Shown here piece after piece: positions 52,306-60,481 of a DNA stretch of 64,000 nt. The stretch is from assembly GCF_011492945.1 (NCBI RefSeq), contig NZ_CP045119.1:3224001-3288000 (forward strand), written 5' to 3'. This stretch comes from Rubrobacter tropicus. Lineage in GTDB: Bacteria; Actinomycetota; Rubrobacteria; Rubrobacterales; Rubrobacteraceae. Positions within the stretch are counted from its first letter, which is position 1, and every line of letters starts with the position of its first letter. The notes under the pieces are model-generated. The model searched no databases. It saw only the letters and a list, made by a program, of their open reading frames with translations, and was not told the DNA's origin. The translations under genes and the position numbers were made by a program.

Positions 52306-53763
52306 CTAGTTGTTGCGGGCGGCCTCACCGTGGGCGGTCGTCTCCTCGCTAATCACCGCTGCGGGGTCCCGCTGCGGCGGGCCGAAGGCGCGACGCAGGA
52401 GGTAGGCGACCATGATCACCCCGAGGCTTATGAGGCTCGCGATGATCTGGGGCCGCAGCCCCTCTATAAAAAACATGGCGCCGAGCACCAGGACGATGCC
52501 GAAGATCGAGAGGTACGTCAGCCACGGGTAGAACCACATCTTTATCTGCAACGCCTCCGGGTTGTCCCGCTCCAGGCGACGGCGCATCACGAGCTGGGAG
52601 ATGGCTATGAGGAGGTAGACGAAGAGCGCTATGGCCCCCGAGGCGTTGATGAGCCAGGTAAAGACCTCCTCCGGGAAAAAATAGAAGATGCCGACCGAGA
52701 CGTAGGCGAAGATCGTCCCGGCCAGGATCGCCCAGATCGGGACGCCCCGACGGGTCGTCTTGGTCAGGAAGCCCGGGGCGTCGTTGTGGCGGGTGAGGGC
52801 GAAGAGCATCCGGCTCGTGGTGTAGAGGCTCGAGTTCAGCACGGAGAGCACGGCCGTCAGCACGACGAGGTTCATGAAGAGCGGCGCGTAGGGTATCCCG
52901 ATCTCGCCGAACGCCAGGGTGAAGGGGCTCTTGAGCACGTCGTCCGTAAAGCCGGTGTCCCATGGGACGATGCACGCGACGAAGAAGACGGAGATGACGT
53001 AGAAGATAAGCACCCGGTAGATGACCGCGTTCGTCGCCCGGGCCACGTTCCTGCCCGGCTCGTCGGACTCCGCGGCGGCGATGGTCACGATCTCGGCCCC
53101 CACGAAGGCGAAGATGACGGTCGCCACCCCGCTGAACATCGCCAGCGGCCCGTTCGGGAAGAACCCGCCTTCGTCGTAGAGGTTCGAGACCCCGACGCCC
53201 CCGCCGGGCCAGAGCCCGATCACGAACAAGGCGGCGAGCCCGATGAAGATCAGGATCGCCACGACCTTTATCCCCGCAAACCAGAACTCGAACTCCCCGT
53301 AAGACCCCACCGAGTAGAGGTTGGTCGCCGTGAGCAACAACACGAGGATGAAGGCCATCACCCAGGGCGGTATCCCGGGGATGTACTGGCCCAGGATACC
53401 GGCGGCCACGACGGCTTCGAACCCCACGACGATGGCCCAGAAATACCAGTAGAGCCAACCTATGGCGAACCCGGCCCAGTTTCCCAAAGCTATCCTGCTG
53501 TAGTCGGAGAAGGAGCCCACGGAGGGCCGGGCGACGGCCATCTCCCCGAGCATCCGCATGATTAGGATGAGCAGGGTCCCGGTCAGAAGGTACGTGAGGA
53601 TGGTCGCCGGGCCCGCCTGGTTGAGGATCGGGCCGGTGCCGACGAAGAGGCCGGCGCCGATGATCCCGCCGAGCGAGATCATGGTCATGTGCCGCCGCTT
53701 TAAGCCTGCCTGAAGCTTGCCCTGCCCCTCTTGGGTCCTCTCGCCCGCGGTCGCCTCGGCCAT
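52306..53763 (-). CDS. Amino acid permease (APC/AAT family), likely GABA or basic amino acid
   Basis: A 485-residue permease with 12 predicted helices. The N-terminal GLKRRHMTMISLGGIIGAGLFVGTGP and the motif EIVTIAAAESDEPGRNVARATN are diagnostic of the AAT family, which includes GabP. The operon context suggests uptake of GABA or of a guanidino compound. AAAGGGGAAGC precedes the ATG. It lies 15 bases upstream of the ureohydrolase. Confidence 0.9.
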   Translation of the reverse strand: MAEATAGERTQEGQGKLQAGLKRRHMTMISLGGIIGAGLFVGTGPILNQAGPATILTYLLTGTLLILIMRMLGEMAVARPSVGSFSDYSRIALGNWAGFAIGWLYWYFWAIVVGFEAVVAAGILGQYIPGIPPWVMAFILVLLLTATNLYSVGSYGEFEFWFAGIKVVAILIFIGLAALFVIGLWPGGGVGVSNLYDEGGFFPNGPLAMFSGVATVIFAFVGAEIVTIAAAESDEPGRNVARATNAVIYRVLIFYVISVFFVACIVPWDTGFTDDVLKSPFTLAFGEIGIPYAPLFMNLVVLTAVLSVLNSSLYTTSRMLFALTRHNDAPGFLTKTTRRGVPIWAILAGTIFAYVSVGIFYFFPEEVFTWLINASGAIALFVYLLIAISQLVMRRRLERDNPEALQIKMWFYPWLTYLSIFGIVLVLGAMFFIEGLRPQIIASLISLGVIMVAYLLRRAFGPPQRDPAAVISEETTAHGEAARNN

Positions 53764-53856
53764 GCTTCCCCTTTCGTCGGCGCTGGTTCCCCAAGGGCGC
53801 AGCTTACATGCTACGCCCTTTCCCGCACAACCCGGGCCGGGGAAACGCGCGGCGGC

Positions 53857-54987
53857 CTAACGCGCCCCGCTGAGGAACTTCTGGGGGTCCGTGTAGGGCA
53901 GGCCGTGGGCCTCGGCGACCGGCCCGTGCACGAGCTCCCCATTAAGCGTCGAGAGGCCCTTCGCCAGGTTCGGGTCGGCCGAGGAGGCCCCCTCGACGCC
54001 CTCGTCCGCGATCTTGATGAGGTAAGGCAGGGTCACGCTCGTCAAGGCCAGCGTCGACGTCCTCGCCACCGCCCCCGGGATGTTCGCCACGCAGTAGTGG
54101 ACGACGCCCTCCTCGACGTAGGTCGGCTCCGAGTGCGTCGTCGGCCGGCTCGTCTCGAAGCAGCCGCCCTGGTCGATGGCGATGTCCGCCACCACCGAGC
54201 CGGGCCTCATGCTCGCTATCATCTCCCGGCTCACCAGCTTGGGAGCCTTCGCCCCCGCCACGAGCACCGCCCCTATGACCACGTCGGACTCCTCGACGTA
54301 GGAGGCGGTCCTGGCCCGGTTCGGTATCACGAGGTCCACCCGACCCTCGAAGATGTCCGATAGGTAGGCGAGCCTCTTGGGGTTGATGTCGAGCACCCTC
54401 ACTATCGCCCGCATCCCGAGCGCTATCTTCGCCGCCTCGGTCCCCGAGATGCCCCCGCCGATGATGGTAACCTTCGCGGCCGGCGTCCCGGGCACGCCCC
54501 CGAGCAGCAGCCCGGCCCCGCCGTTCGGGCTCTCCAGGTGGTGCGCCGCCGCCTGCACGGCCATTCTGCCCGCCACCTCGCTCATCGGCGTCAGGAGCGG
54601 CAGGCTCCCGTCGGGCAGCTCCACGGTCTCGTAGGCGATGGAGTCGATCTTCCTCTCCATCAAGAACTCCGTGAGCCCCTTGTCCGCCGCGAGGTGCAGG
54701 TAGGTGAAGAGCTGCTGGCCCTCCCGGAAGCGGTCGTACTCCTCCGGGACGGGCTCCTTGACCTTCACTATGAGGTCGGCCGCCTCGAAGACCTCCCCGG
54801 GCCCGTCGACCAGCCGCGCCCCCGCCGCCGCGTACTCCTCGTCCGCGAAACCGGCCCCGCCACCGGCCCCGGACTGCACCACGACCTCGTGGCCGTGGTG
54901 GACCAGCTCCGCGACCCCGTCCGGCTGCATGGAGACGCGCCCCTCCATGTCCTTGATCTCCTTGGGTACCCCGACCACTGTCGCCAT
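53857..54987 (-). CDS. ald: Alanine dehydrogenase
   Basis: A 376-residue NAD-dependent enzyme with VGVPKEIKDMEGRVSMQP, the substrate-binding KVKEPVPEEYDRFREGQQLFTYLHLA and the Rossmann motif VTIIGGGISGTEAAKIALG. DQGGCFETSRPTTHSEP is a further landmark. It converts alanine to pyruvate plus ammonia or the reverse, and would recycle the amino group from transamination. First gene of the operon, with its own promoter. Confidence 0.95.
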   Translation of the reverse strand: MATVVGVPKEIKDMEGRVSMQPDGVAELVHHGHEVVVQSGAGGGAGFADEEYAAAGARLVDGPGEVFEAADLIVKVKEPVPEEYDRFREGQQLFTYLHLAADKGLTEFLMERKIDSIAYETVELPDGSLPLLTPMSEVAGRMAVQAAAHHLESPNGGAGLLLGGVPGTPAAKVTIIGGGISGTEAAKIALGMRAIVRVLDINPKRLAYLSDIFEGRVDLVIPNRARTASYVEESDVVIGAVLVAGAKAPKLVSREMIASMRPGSVVADIAIDQGGCFETSRPTTHSEPTYVEEGVVHYCVANIPGAVARTSTLALTSVTLPYLIKIADEGVEGASSADPNLAKGLSTLNGELVHGPVAEAHGLPYTDPQKFLSGAR

Positions 54988-55026
54988 TCCGCTTCCCTTC
55001 CCTCGAAGAACGCGTAGTCTTCCTAC

Positions 55027-55055
55027 CTTATAACAACGTTACTATAAACGTGCAA
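55027..55055 (-). promoter_or_regulatory. ald operon promoter
   Basis: TTGCAC (55050-55055), a 17-base spacer and TATAAG (55027-55032) on the minus strand. The spacer holds ACGTTTATAGTAACGT, an imperfect palindrome that could be an operator. It lies about 40 bases before the ald start. Confidence 0.6.
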
Positions 55056-55120
55056 GGTTGCTGTGAGAAAGGTCTATTTTCCGGCCTCTTCGGGCCGGGA
55101 TGATTTGCTTTTTCGTGCGG

Positions 55121-55135
55121 TGATTACAATAATCA
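55121..55135. promoter_or_regulatory. Palindromic operator before the MerR-XRE-cupin gene
   Basis: TGATTA-CAA-TAATCA is a perfect palindrome that ends three bases before the ATG at 55139. It includes TACAAT, a likely -10, so the transcript is nearly leaderless and the site would autoregulate. No good -35 was found. A GC hairpin (CCGGCC-TCTTCG-GGCCGG, 55081-55098) lies just upstream. Confidence 0.6.
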
Positions 55136-55138
55136 TTC

Positions 55139-55984
55139 ATGGATATCGGCACCTTGATGGGAGGCGGGTTGGCGGCGAGCGGTAGTTCGGTTGGGTTCTC
55201 CATAGGCGAGGTCTCGCAGGCCGTGGGGCTTGCGCCGCAGACCTTGAGGTTGTGGGAGAGGGAGCGCCTGGTCAGGCCCCGCAGGACGGACCGGGGGTAC
55301 CGGGTGTACACGGAGCCCGACGTGAGCCGGCTGCGGGAGATCAAGCACCTGAGGAAGGTCGAGGGGCTGAACTTCGCCGCCATCCGCAAGCAGATGGGCG
55401 CGGCCGAAAACACCGGGGCTTCGGGCGACCGTCCGGCGGCCGAACCTTCCGAGGCCCCGGGCGAGCGGCTGCGGCGGTTGCGCGTCAAGGCGCACAAGAC
55501 GCTCAAGGAGGTCTCCGAGGCGACCGGGCTCTCCATCTCTTTTATCTCCGCGCTGGAGCGCGGGGGCTCGGGCGCGTCGGTGGCGTCGCTGAGGAGCCTC
55601 GCTGGGGCTTACGGGGTGACGATGCGGGAGCTCTTCGGGGCAGACCTCGAGGCGGCGGAGCCGCTCGTCCGGCGCTCGGACCGCCCCGTCATGCAGTGGG
55701 ACAACGGCGTGCGCTTCGAGGAGATGGCGTCCGGGGAGAAGACGATGGACCCCTCTTACCTGCGGGTGCCGGCCGGGGCCGGCAGCGAAGGCTTCTACTC
55801 GCACACGGGGGAGGAGTTCATCTACGTGGTCTCGGGCCACCTCCACGTGGAGCTCAAGGACCAGGGCACCTTCCGGATGTCGCCCGGCGACACCCTCTAC
55901 TTCCCCTCAACCACCCCCCATCGCTGGTGGGCCGAAGAGGGGCCGGTAGAAGCGGTCTACGTCAACACGCCGCCGACTTTCTAG
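55139..55984 (+). CDS. MerR-XRE-cupin three-domain regulator
   Basis: A 281-residue fusion. Residues 19-87 are a MerR winged helix (FSIGEVSQAVGLAPQTLRLWE, then GYRVYTEPDVSRLREIK). Residues 108-165 are an XRE-type helix-turn-helix (LRRLRVKAHKTLKEVSEATG, SISFISALERG). Residues 205-278 are a cupin_2 sensor (HTGEEFIYVVSGHLHVEL, MSPGDTLYFPSTTPHRWW). The XRE-cupin half resembles PuuR/SinR-like regulators. It lies divergent to the ald-GABA operon, which it probably controls, though this is inference. No ribosome binding site precedes the ATG. Confidence 0.9.
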   Translation: MDIGTLMGGGLAASGSSVGFSIGEVSQAVGLAPQTLRLWERERLVRPRRTDRGYRVYTEPDVSRLREIKHLRKVEGLNFAAIRKQMGAAENTGASGDRPAAEPSEAPGERLRRLRVKAHKTLKEVSEATGLSISFISALERGGSGASVASLRSLAGAYGVTMRELFGADLEAAEPLVRRSDRPVMQWDNGVRFEEMASGEKTMDPSYLRVPAGAGSEGFYSHTGEEFIYVVSGHLHVELKDQGTFRMSPGDTLYFPSTTPHRWWAEEGPVEAVYVNTPPTF

Positions 55985-56005
55985 CGATCCGCTGCGCGGA
56001 CCGCG

Positions 56006-56205
56006 CTGTCAGCTTTCAGCCGTCAGCCGTCGGCTTTTTTGTGGTTGTGGCCGGATGCTGGAGGCATGGGCGAGACGCTTCGGGGGAATGCTGGAGAGCG
56101 TGGGTGCCCGTTTTGCCAACGCTTTCGGTGTTCGACAATCGTGGCAAGAGCCGATAGCTGGGAGAGTGGGCGAAGCCGGAGCGGGCTGAAAGCTGATAGC
56201 TAATT
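56006..56205. repeat. Dispersed intergenic repeat, copy D
   Basis: Left part CTGTCAGCTTTCAGCCGTCA with GCCGTCGGC (56006-56034). The right part is GCCGATAGCTGGGAGAGTGG, then GCGAAGCCGGAGCGGGCTGA and AAGCTGATAGC (56152-56202). About 120 bases lie between. It fills most of the gap between the regulator and the peptidase. Confidence 0.8.
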
Positions 56206-56219
56206 CCCCTGGAGGGTTT

Positions 56220-58037
56220 ATGGGTGATGACCGTTTCCTGGCCGCGTTGCTCTCCGTGCCGGTGCTGTCGGGGCCGGAGGTGTCTCCTGACGGGAGGTGG
56301 GTAGTTTGGAGTTGGTCGCGGGTTGGGCCTGCGGCTGACGTCTTTGCGGCGCCGACGGACGGGTCTTCGCCGCCGGTTCGTCTTACCGAGACTTCGGAGG
56401 GCGACACGGTGGTGGCCTCGTGGACGCCGGAGGGGGAGGCGGTCCTCGTTACGCAGGACACGGATGGGGACGAGCGGGAGCGGCTGTACCGGGTGAGGCT
56501 CGCGGAGCCCGGGGTGATGGAGCCGCTGACCGGTCCCAGCCCAAACTACTACCTGCACGGCGGGCAGTTGCACCCGAACGGGCGCTGGCTCGTCTACTCG
56601 GCGAACCTCGACGCCCAGAGCGGGGAGGAGACCGAGGCGGATCGGCTCTACCGGCACGACCTCGAGAGCGGGGAGCTCCTGGCGCTCGCCCGGCCCGAGA
56701 GGGGCAGCATTCCGTGGCCCGAGCTGAACCGTCAGGGGACCCACGTGCTCTACTCGCGCAACGAGCTCGACCCGGCGGGGCAGCAGGTGTGGTTGGTGGA
56801 TATCGAGGGGCGGGAGGACCATGAGATCCTGAACTTCGGGGCCCGGGCGAAGGTCTCGGCCTCGTGGTTCCCCGATGGGCGCCGCGTCCTCTTCGTCGCC
56901 GAGGCCGGGTCTTACCGGCGGGTCGGCGTCTGGGAGATGGAGGGCGGCGTGCTGTGGCTGCTCGACGACCCGGGGCGCAACGTCGAGGACGCCTTCGCCC
57001 CCCCGAACGGGGGGCCCGTGGTCGTAATCGAGGTCGAGGGAGCCGGCATCAGGGCGTCTCTTCTGGACCCCGAGACGGGCGAAGAGTTCGCGCCGCCAGA
57101 GGTTCGGGGCAACCTGGTGCCGCTGGCGCGGGCCGGCGGCGGCTGGGTGTGCAAGCGCTACGACGCCCGTCATCCCGTGGATGTGATCCGCTACGATCCG
57201 GAGGGCGGCTCGACTACCAGCCTTACAGGTTTAAAGGATCGGACTTCCCTCGACACGGACCGGCTCGCCGCGGCGGAAGACTTCAGGTGGCGGTCGGCGG
57301 ACGGGCTGGAGGTCCAGGGGTGGCTGTACCGGGCTCCGGCCGATGTCGTCGGGACGGTAATCCTCGTCCACGGCGGCCCGACCAGCCACGCCGAAGACCG
57401 GTTCAACGCCGAGGTCCAGTACCTCGTATCTCGCGGCTTCCACGTCATGACGCCCAACTACCGCGGGAGCACCGGGTTCGGGCTCCCGTTTCAGGACTCG
57501 ATCAAGGAGGATGGCTGGGGCGGGCGGGAGCAGGAGGACATCCGGCGGGGCATAGAGGCGCTCATCGAGGCCGGCGTCGCCCGAGCGGGCCGCGTCGGCA
57601 TCACGGGCACCTCCTACGGCGGGTACTCGGCGTGGTGGGCGATCACGCACTTCCCGACCGACCTCGTCGCGGCCGCGGCCCCCATCTGCGGCATGACCGA
57701 CCTCACCGTCGACTACCACGCCACCCGCCCCGACCTCCGCCCCTACAGCGAGGAGATGATGGGCGGCACCCCGGAAGAGGTCCCGGATCTCTACCACGAA
57801 CGCTCCCCCATAAACTTCGTGAAAGACATCTGGGGCAGACTCCTCATAGTCCAGGGCATGCAAGACCCGAACGTCACCCCGGATAACGTGGACGTCGTGG
57901 TCAAGGCCCTCGGCCGCGAGGGCATCCACTACGAACTGCTCACCTTCGAGGATGAGGGCCACGGTATAGCCCGCCCCTGGAACCTGAAAGTTCTCTACCC
58001 GCGACTGGCAGACTTCTTCGAAGCAGCCTTTGGCTGA
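56220..58037 (+). CDS. S9-family (prolyl oligopeptidase-like) peptidase
   Basis: A 605-residue serine peptidase. The N-terminal half is a beta-propeller of WD-like repeats (SPDGRWVVWSW, SWTPEGEAVLV, HPNGRWLVYSA, SWFPDGRRVLF). The C-terminal alpha/beta hydrolase has GGPTSHAEDRFNAEVQYL and the nucleophile GTSYGGYSAWW, with the acid in VQGMQDPNV and the histidine in EDEGHGIARPW. No signal peptide is seen, so it acts on small peptides in the cytoplasm. GGAGG precedes the ATG. Confidence 0.92.
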   Translation: MGDDRFLAALLSVPVLSGPEVSPDGRWVVWSWSRVGPAADVFAAPTDGSSPPVRLTETSEGDTVVASWTPEGEAVLVTQDTDGDERERLYRVRLAEPGVMEPLTGPSPNYYLHGGQLHPNGRWLVYSANLDAQSGEETEADRLYRHDLESGELLALARPERGSIPWPELNRQGTHVLYSRNELDPAGQQVWLVDIEGREDHEILNFGARAKVSASWFPDGRRVLFVAEAGSYRRVGVWEMEGGVLWLLDDPGRNVEDAFAPPNGGPVVVIEVEGAGIRASLLDPETGEEFAPPEVRGNLVPLARAGGGWVCKRYDARHPVDVIRYDPEGGSTTSLTGLKDRTSLDTDRLAAAEDFRWRSADGLEVQGWLYRAPADVVGTVILVHGGPTSHAEDRFNAEVQYLVSRGFHVMTPNYRGSTGFGLPFQDSIKEDGWGGREQEDIRRGIEALIEAGVARAGRVGITGTSYGGYSAWWAITHFPTDLVAAAAPICGMTDLTVDYHATRPDLRPYSEEMMGGTPEEVPDLYHERSPINFVKDIWGRLLIVQGMQDPNVTPDNVDVVVKALGREGIHYELLTFEDEGHGIARPWNLKVLYPRLADFFEAAFG

Positions 58038-58208
58038 AGCTGTCAGCCGTCAGCTTTCAGCCAGTCGTGTTGGGCGCTGGTCTGCCCCTTCTTGTCCCTC
58101 GAGGCGCACGTGACCAATTCGTCCCTAAACTAGACGTATCTCTCTTCACTGAGAAGCTGACCGCCGAGAGCGGAGGCGAAGCCGGAGCGCGCTGACTGCT
58201 GACCAGCT
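58033..58208. repeat. Dispersed intergenic repeat, copy E
   Basis: Left part GCTGTCAGCCGTCAGCTTTC with AGCC (58040-58063), right part GCTGACCGCCGAGAGCGGAG then GCGAAGCCGGAGCGCGCTGA and CTGCTGACC (58154-58205). It lies between the peptidase and the RTX-like gene end. Confidence 0.75.
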
Positions 58209-58212
58209 AAAA

Positions 58213-58240
58213 GGGCCGGCGCCCCGAAGGACGCCGGCCC
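58213..58240 (-). terminator. Terminator of the second RTX-like gene
   Basis: GGGCCGGCG and CGCCGGCCC, a perfect 9-bp stem with a ten-base loop, 27 bases after the RTX-like stop codon on the minus strand. Confidence 0.7.
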
Positions 58241-58266
58241 GGGATGGGGAGGGTTTTCGCTCTGGC

Positions 58267-58815
58267 TTAGCGGCGCACCCTCTCGCAGTCGTTGGCGACC
58301 TTGTCGCCCCTGTCGGCCTGGACGGTGTCGCGGCCCGCGCCGCAGGAGATCACGTCCCTGGCGTCGTCGCCGTTGGCGGCCAGGATGGTGTCGTTGCCAG
58401 CGCCCCCGCTGATGGTGTCGACGGACTTGTCGAAGCCCATCTCGCCGGCGCCGTCGAAGAGGTAGTCGGCGCCGCCTCCGCCGTTGATCTTGTCGGCGCC
58501 GAGTCCGCCGAGGATGTAGTCGTCGCCCGCGTTGCCGGAGAGGGTGTCGCGGCCGGTGTCGCCGTTGTCGCCGCCGCCCTTCGGGGCCGAGCCGCGGATG
58601 TCGTCGTCGCCGGCGCCGCCGGTGACGGTGTCGTTGCCGAAGCCGCCGTTGAGCCAGGAGTCGTTGCCGCCGAGGCCGTTTATAGTGTCGTTGCCCGCGC
58701 CGCCCGTGAGCCTGTCCACGCCCCCGGTGCCGTCGACCGTGGCCGCGAACGCAGCACCCGCCGAAAGGGTAACCATCATCGCCACCGCCGCCAGAACCTT
58801 ACCCATCCGCCCCAT
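58267..58815 (-). CDS. Exported RTX (hemolysin-type) calcium-binding repeat protein
   Basis: A 182-residue protein with a clear signal peptide (GKVLAAVAMMVTLSAGAAFA, cleavage after AFA). About nine glycine/aspartate nonapeptide units follow (GGAGNDTINGLGGND, GGFGNDTVTGGAGDD, LSGNAGDDYILGGLGAD, SGGAGNDTILAANGDD). It ends with a two-cysteine segment. The repeats bind calcium in a beta-roll outside the cell. No catalytic domain is present, so it may be a surface or matrix protein. It resembles the gene at 8288. Confidence 0.88.
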   Translation of the reverse strand: MGRMGKVLAAVAMMVTLSAGAAFAATVDGTGGVDRLTGGAGNDTINGLGGNDSWLNGGFGNDTVTGGAGDDDIRGSAPKGGGDNGDTGRDTLSGNAGDDYILGGLGADKINGGGGADYLFDGAGEMGFDKSVDTISGGAGNDTILAANGDDARDVISCGAGRDTVQADRGDKVANDCERVRR

Positions 58816-58880
58816 CCCGCTCTCCCTTCGTCCTCGCCCCCGGCCTCCCCGGTTGCTGTATTTGGAACTCTAAGGGCGCC

Positions 58881-58946
58881 GCGTAACGCCCCGGCGACAA
58901 CCGGGTAACGCTTCGGTCACGCCTGGATAACACTTCGGTAACAACC
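58881..58946. promoter_or_regulatory. Six 11-base direct repeats (three 22-bp iterons) upstream of the RTX-like gene
   Basis: Three 22-bp tandem units lie at 58881-58902, 58903-58924 and 58925-58946. On the minus strand each splits into two 11-mers, six in all: GGTTGTTACCG, AAGTGTTATCC, AGGCGTGACCG, AAGCGTTACCC, GGTTGTCGCCG, GGGCGTTACGC. All share a GTTAC-like core at the same offset. Such 11-base spacing is typical of OmpR/PhoB-type regulators, including GlnR (GTNAC-N6). It is 66 bases before the start codon. Confidence 0.7.
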
Positions 58947-59038
58947 ACGCTGGCCGCCGGGATAAGACCTCCCCAGACAAAACCCTCCCCCCGTCCAAAG
59001 GACTACCCCTCCCCTATATACTTCCCCTGTCACCCGTC

Positions 59039-59067
59039 TTGATCGGCTTACAGTAACCATGTAGTAT
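59039..59067 (+). promoter_or_regulatory. Promoter of the polyamine operon
   Basis: TTGATC (59039-59044), a 17-base spacer and TAGTAT (59062-59067). The start would give a leader of about 40 bases with an AGGAGG six bases before the ATG at 59115. Confidence 0.6.
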
Positions 59068-59114
59068 TCGTGAAGGACAAGGAGTTGGCCGCATCAGGCC
59101 TCAGGAGGTATCGC

Positions 59115-60479
59115 ATGGACGTGATGAGGGGTCTCGGGGAGCATGGCGATAGCACGCCGCTCGCGGGCGTGGAGAACCTTATGTTGCACTTCACGCCGTA
59201 CGCGGAAGACTGGTCCAAGCTGCCGGTCATCGTCTCGGGCGAGGGCTCTTACGTCACCGACGACAAGGGTCACAGCTACATAGACGGGCTCGCGGGCCTG
59301 TTCACGACGCAGGTTGGGCACGGAAGGTCCGAGCTCGCCGAGGTCGCCTCCGCGCAGATGAAAGAGCTCGGGTTCTTCCCGAACTGGAGCTTCCAGCACC
59401 CGAGGAGCCTGGAGCTCGCGGCCAAGATCGCCGAGATAGCGCCGGGGTATCTGAACAGCACGTTCTTCGTGAGTTCGGGCTCCGAGGCGGTGGAGACGGT
59501 CATCAAGCTGGCGCGGCAGTACCACAAGGCCAACGGGGAGCCTGGGCGCTACAAGATCATCTCCCGCGACGTCGCCTACCACGGCACGACGATGGGCGCG
59601 TTGTCCGTGACGGGGTTGCCCGGCTTCAAGGCGCCGTTCGAGCCGCTGCCTAGCGGCTTTTTCCACGTGAAGAACACCCAGCAGGACCCGGAGGGTGCGG
59701 CAGATGCCATAGAGCAGATGATCGAGGCCGAGGGGCCTGACCAGATCGCGGCCGTCATCCTGGAGCCCGTGCAGAACGCGGGCGGGTGCCTCGTTCCGCC
59801 GCCGGACTACTGGAAGAGGGTGCGCGAGATCTGCGACCGCCACGGCGTCTTGCTCGTCTCGGACGCCGTGATCTGCGCCTTCGGACGGCTCGGGGAGTGG
59901 TTCGGCATCGAGCGCTTCGACGTGGTCCCGGACATGACGAGCTTCGCCAAGGGCGTGACATCGGGCTACCTGCCGATGGGCGGGGTGGTCGTCAACGACA
60001 AGATAGCCCACACCTTGAAGGACAACGCGCCGATGTTCGCGCACGGCTCGACGTTCGGGGGGCACCCGGTCTCCTCGGCGGTGGCGCTCGAGAACATAAA
60101 GATCATGGAGCGCGAGAACCTGCTGCAGAACGTCCACGACCTCGAGGGGCACTTCGGGGACGAGCTCAGGCGGATGGCGTCCGACCATCCGGTCGTCAAG
60201 GAGATCAGGGGCATGGGCTTCTTCTGGGCGGTCGAGGTCGACCCCGTGAGGGCAGACGGGACGCCGCTCGCGGGCGACGAGTACCAGAAGTACTTCAAGG
60301 GCGTCGTTTCGAGGAAGCTTTTGGAGGGTGGCCTCATCTGCCGCTTCGACGACAAGGACGATCCCGTCATCCAGTTCTCCCCGGCGCTCACCTCCGACCG
60401 CGAGATCCTCAGCCGCATAGCCGAGATCACGGACGGGGCCCTCACGGAGCTCGAAAAAGAACTCGGCTACCGGGGCTGA
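59115..60479 (+). CDS. Class III aminotransferase, probably polyamine or omega-amino acid:pyruvate
   Basis: A 454-residue PLP enzyme. FFVSSGSEAVETVIKLARQYH, YHGTTMGALSVTG, VLLVSDAVICAFGRLGEWFG and the PLP lysine in TSFAKGVTSGYLPMGGVVV are clear. The AVICAFGR segment fits the omega-amino acid/putrescine:pyruvate group rather than GabT. The frame is open to 59070, but the perfect AGGAGG sits six bases before the ATG at 59115. First gene of an operon with two amine oxidases and potA, so a polyamine amine donor is likely. Confidence 0.88.
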   Translation: MDVMRGLGEHGDSTPLAGVENLMLHFTPYAEDWSKLPVIVSGEGSYVTDDKGHSYIDGLAGLFTTQVGHGRSELAEVASAQMKELGFFPNWSFQHPRSLELAAKIAEIAPGYLNSTFFVSSGSEAVETVIKLARQYHKANGEPGRYKIISRDVAYHGTTMGALSVTGLPGFKAPFEPLPSGFFHVKNTQQDPEGAADAIEQMIEAEGPDQIAAVILEPVQNAGGCLVPPPDYWKRVREICDRHGVLLVSDAVICAFGRLGEWFGIERFDVVPDMTSFAKGVTSGYLPMGGVVVNDKIAHTLKDNAPMFAHGSTFGGHPVSSAVALENIKIMERENLLQNVHDLEGHFGDELRRMASDHPVVKEIRGMGFFWAVEVDPVRADGTPLAGDEYQKYFKGVVSRKLLEGGLICRFDDKDDPVIQFSPALTSDREILSRIAEITDGALTELEKELGYRG

Positions 60480-60481
60480 AC

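Noticed and set aside
56016-57173. 385-codon minus-strand open frame over the S9 peptidase start and repeat D
   Set aside because: It runs through an intergenic repeat and the propeller coding region, with Arg/Pro-rich sequence and no domain.
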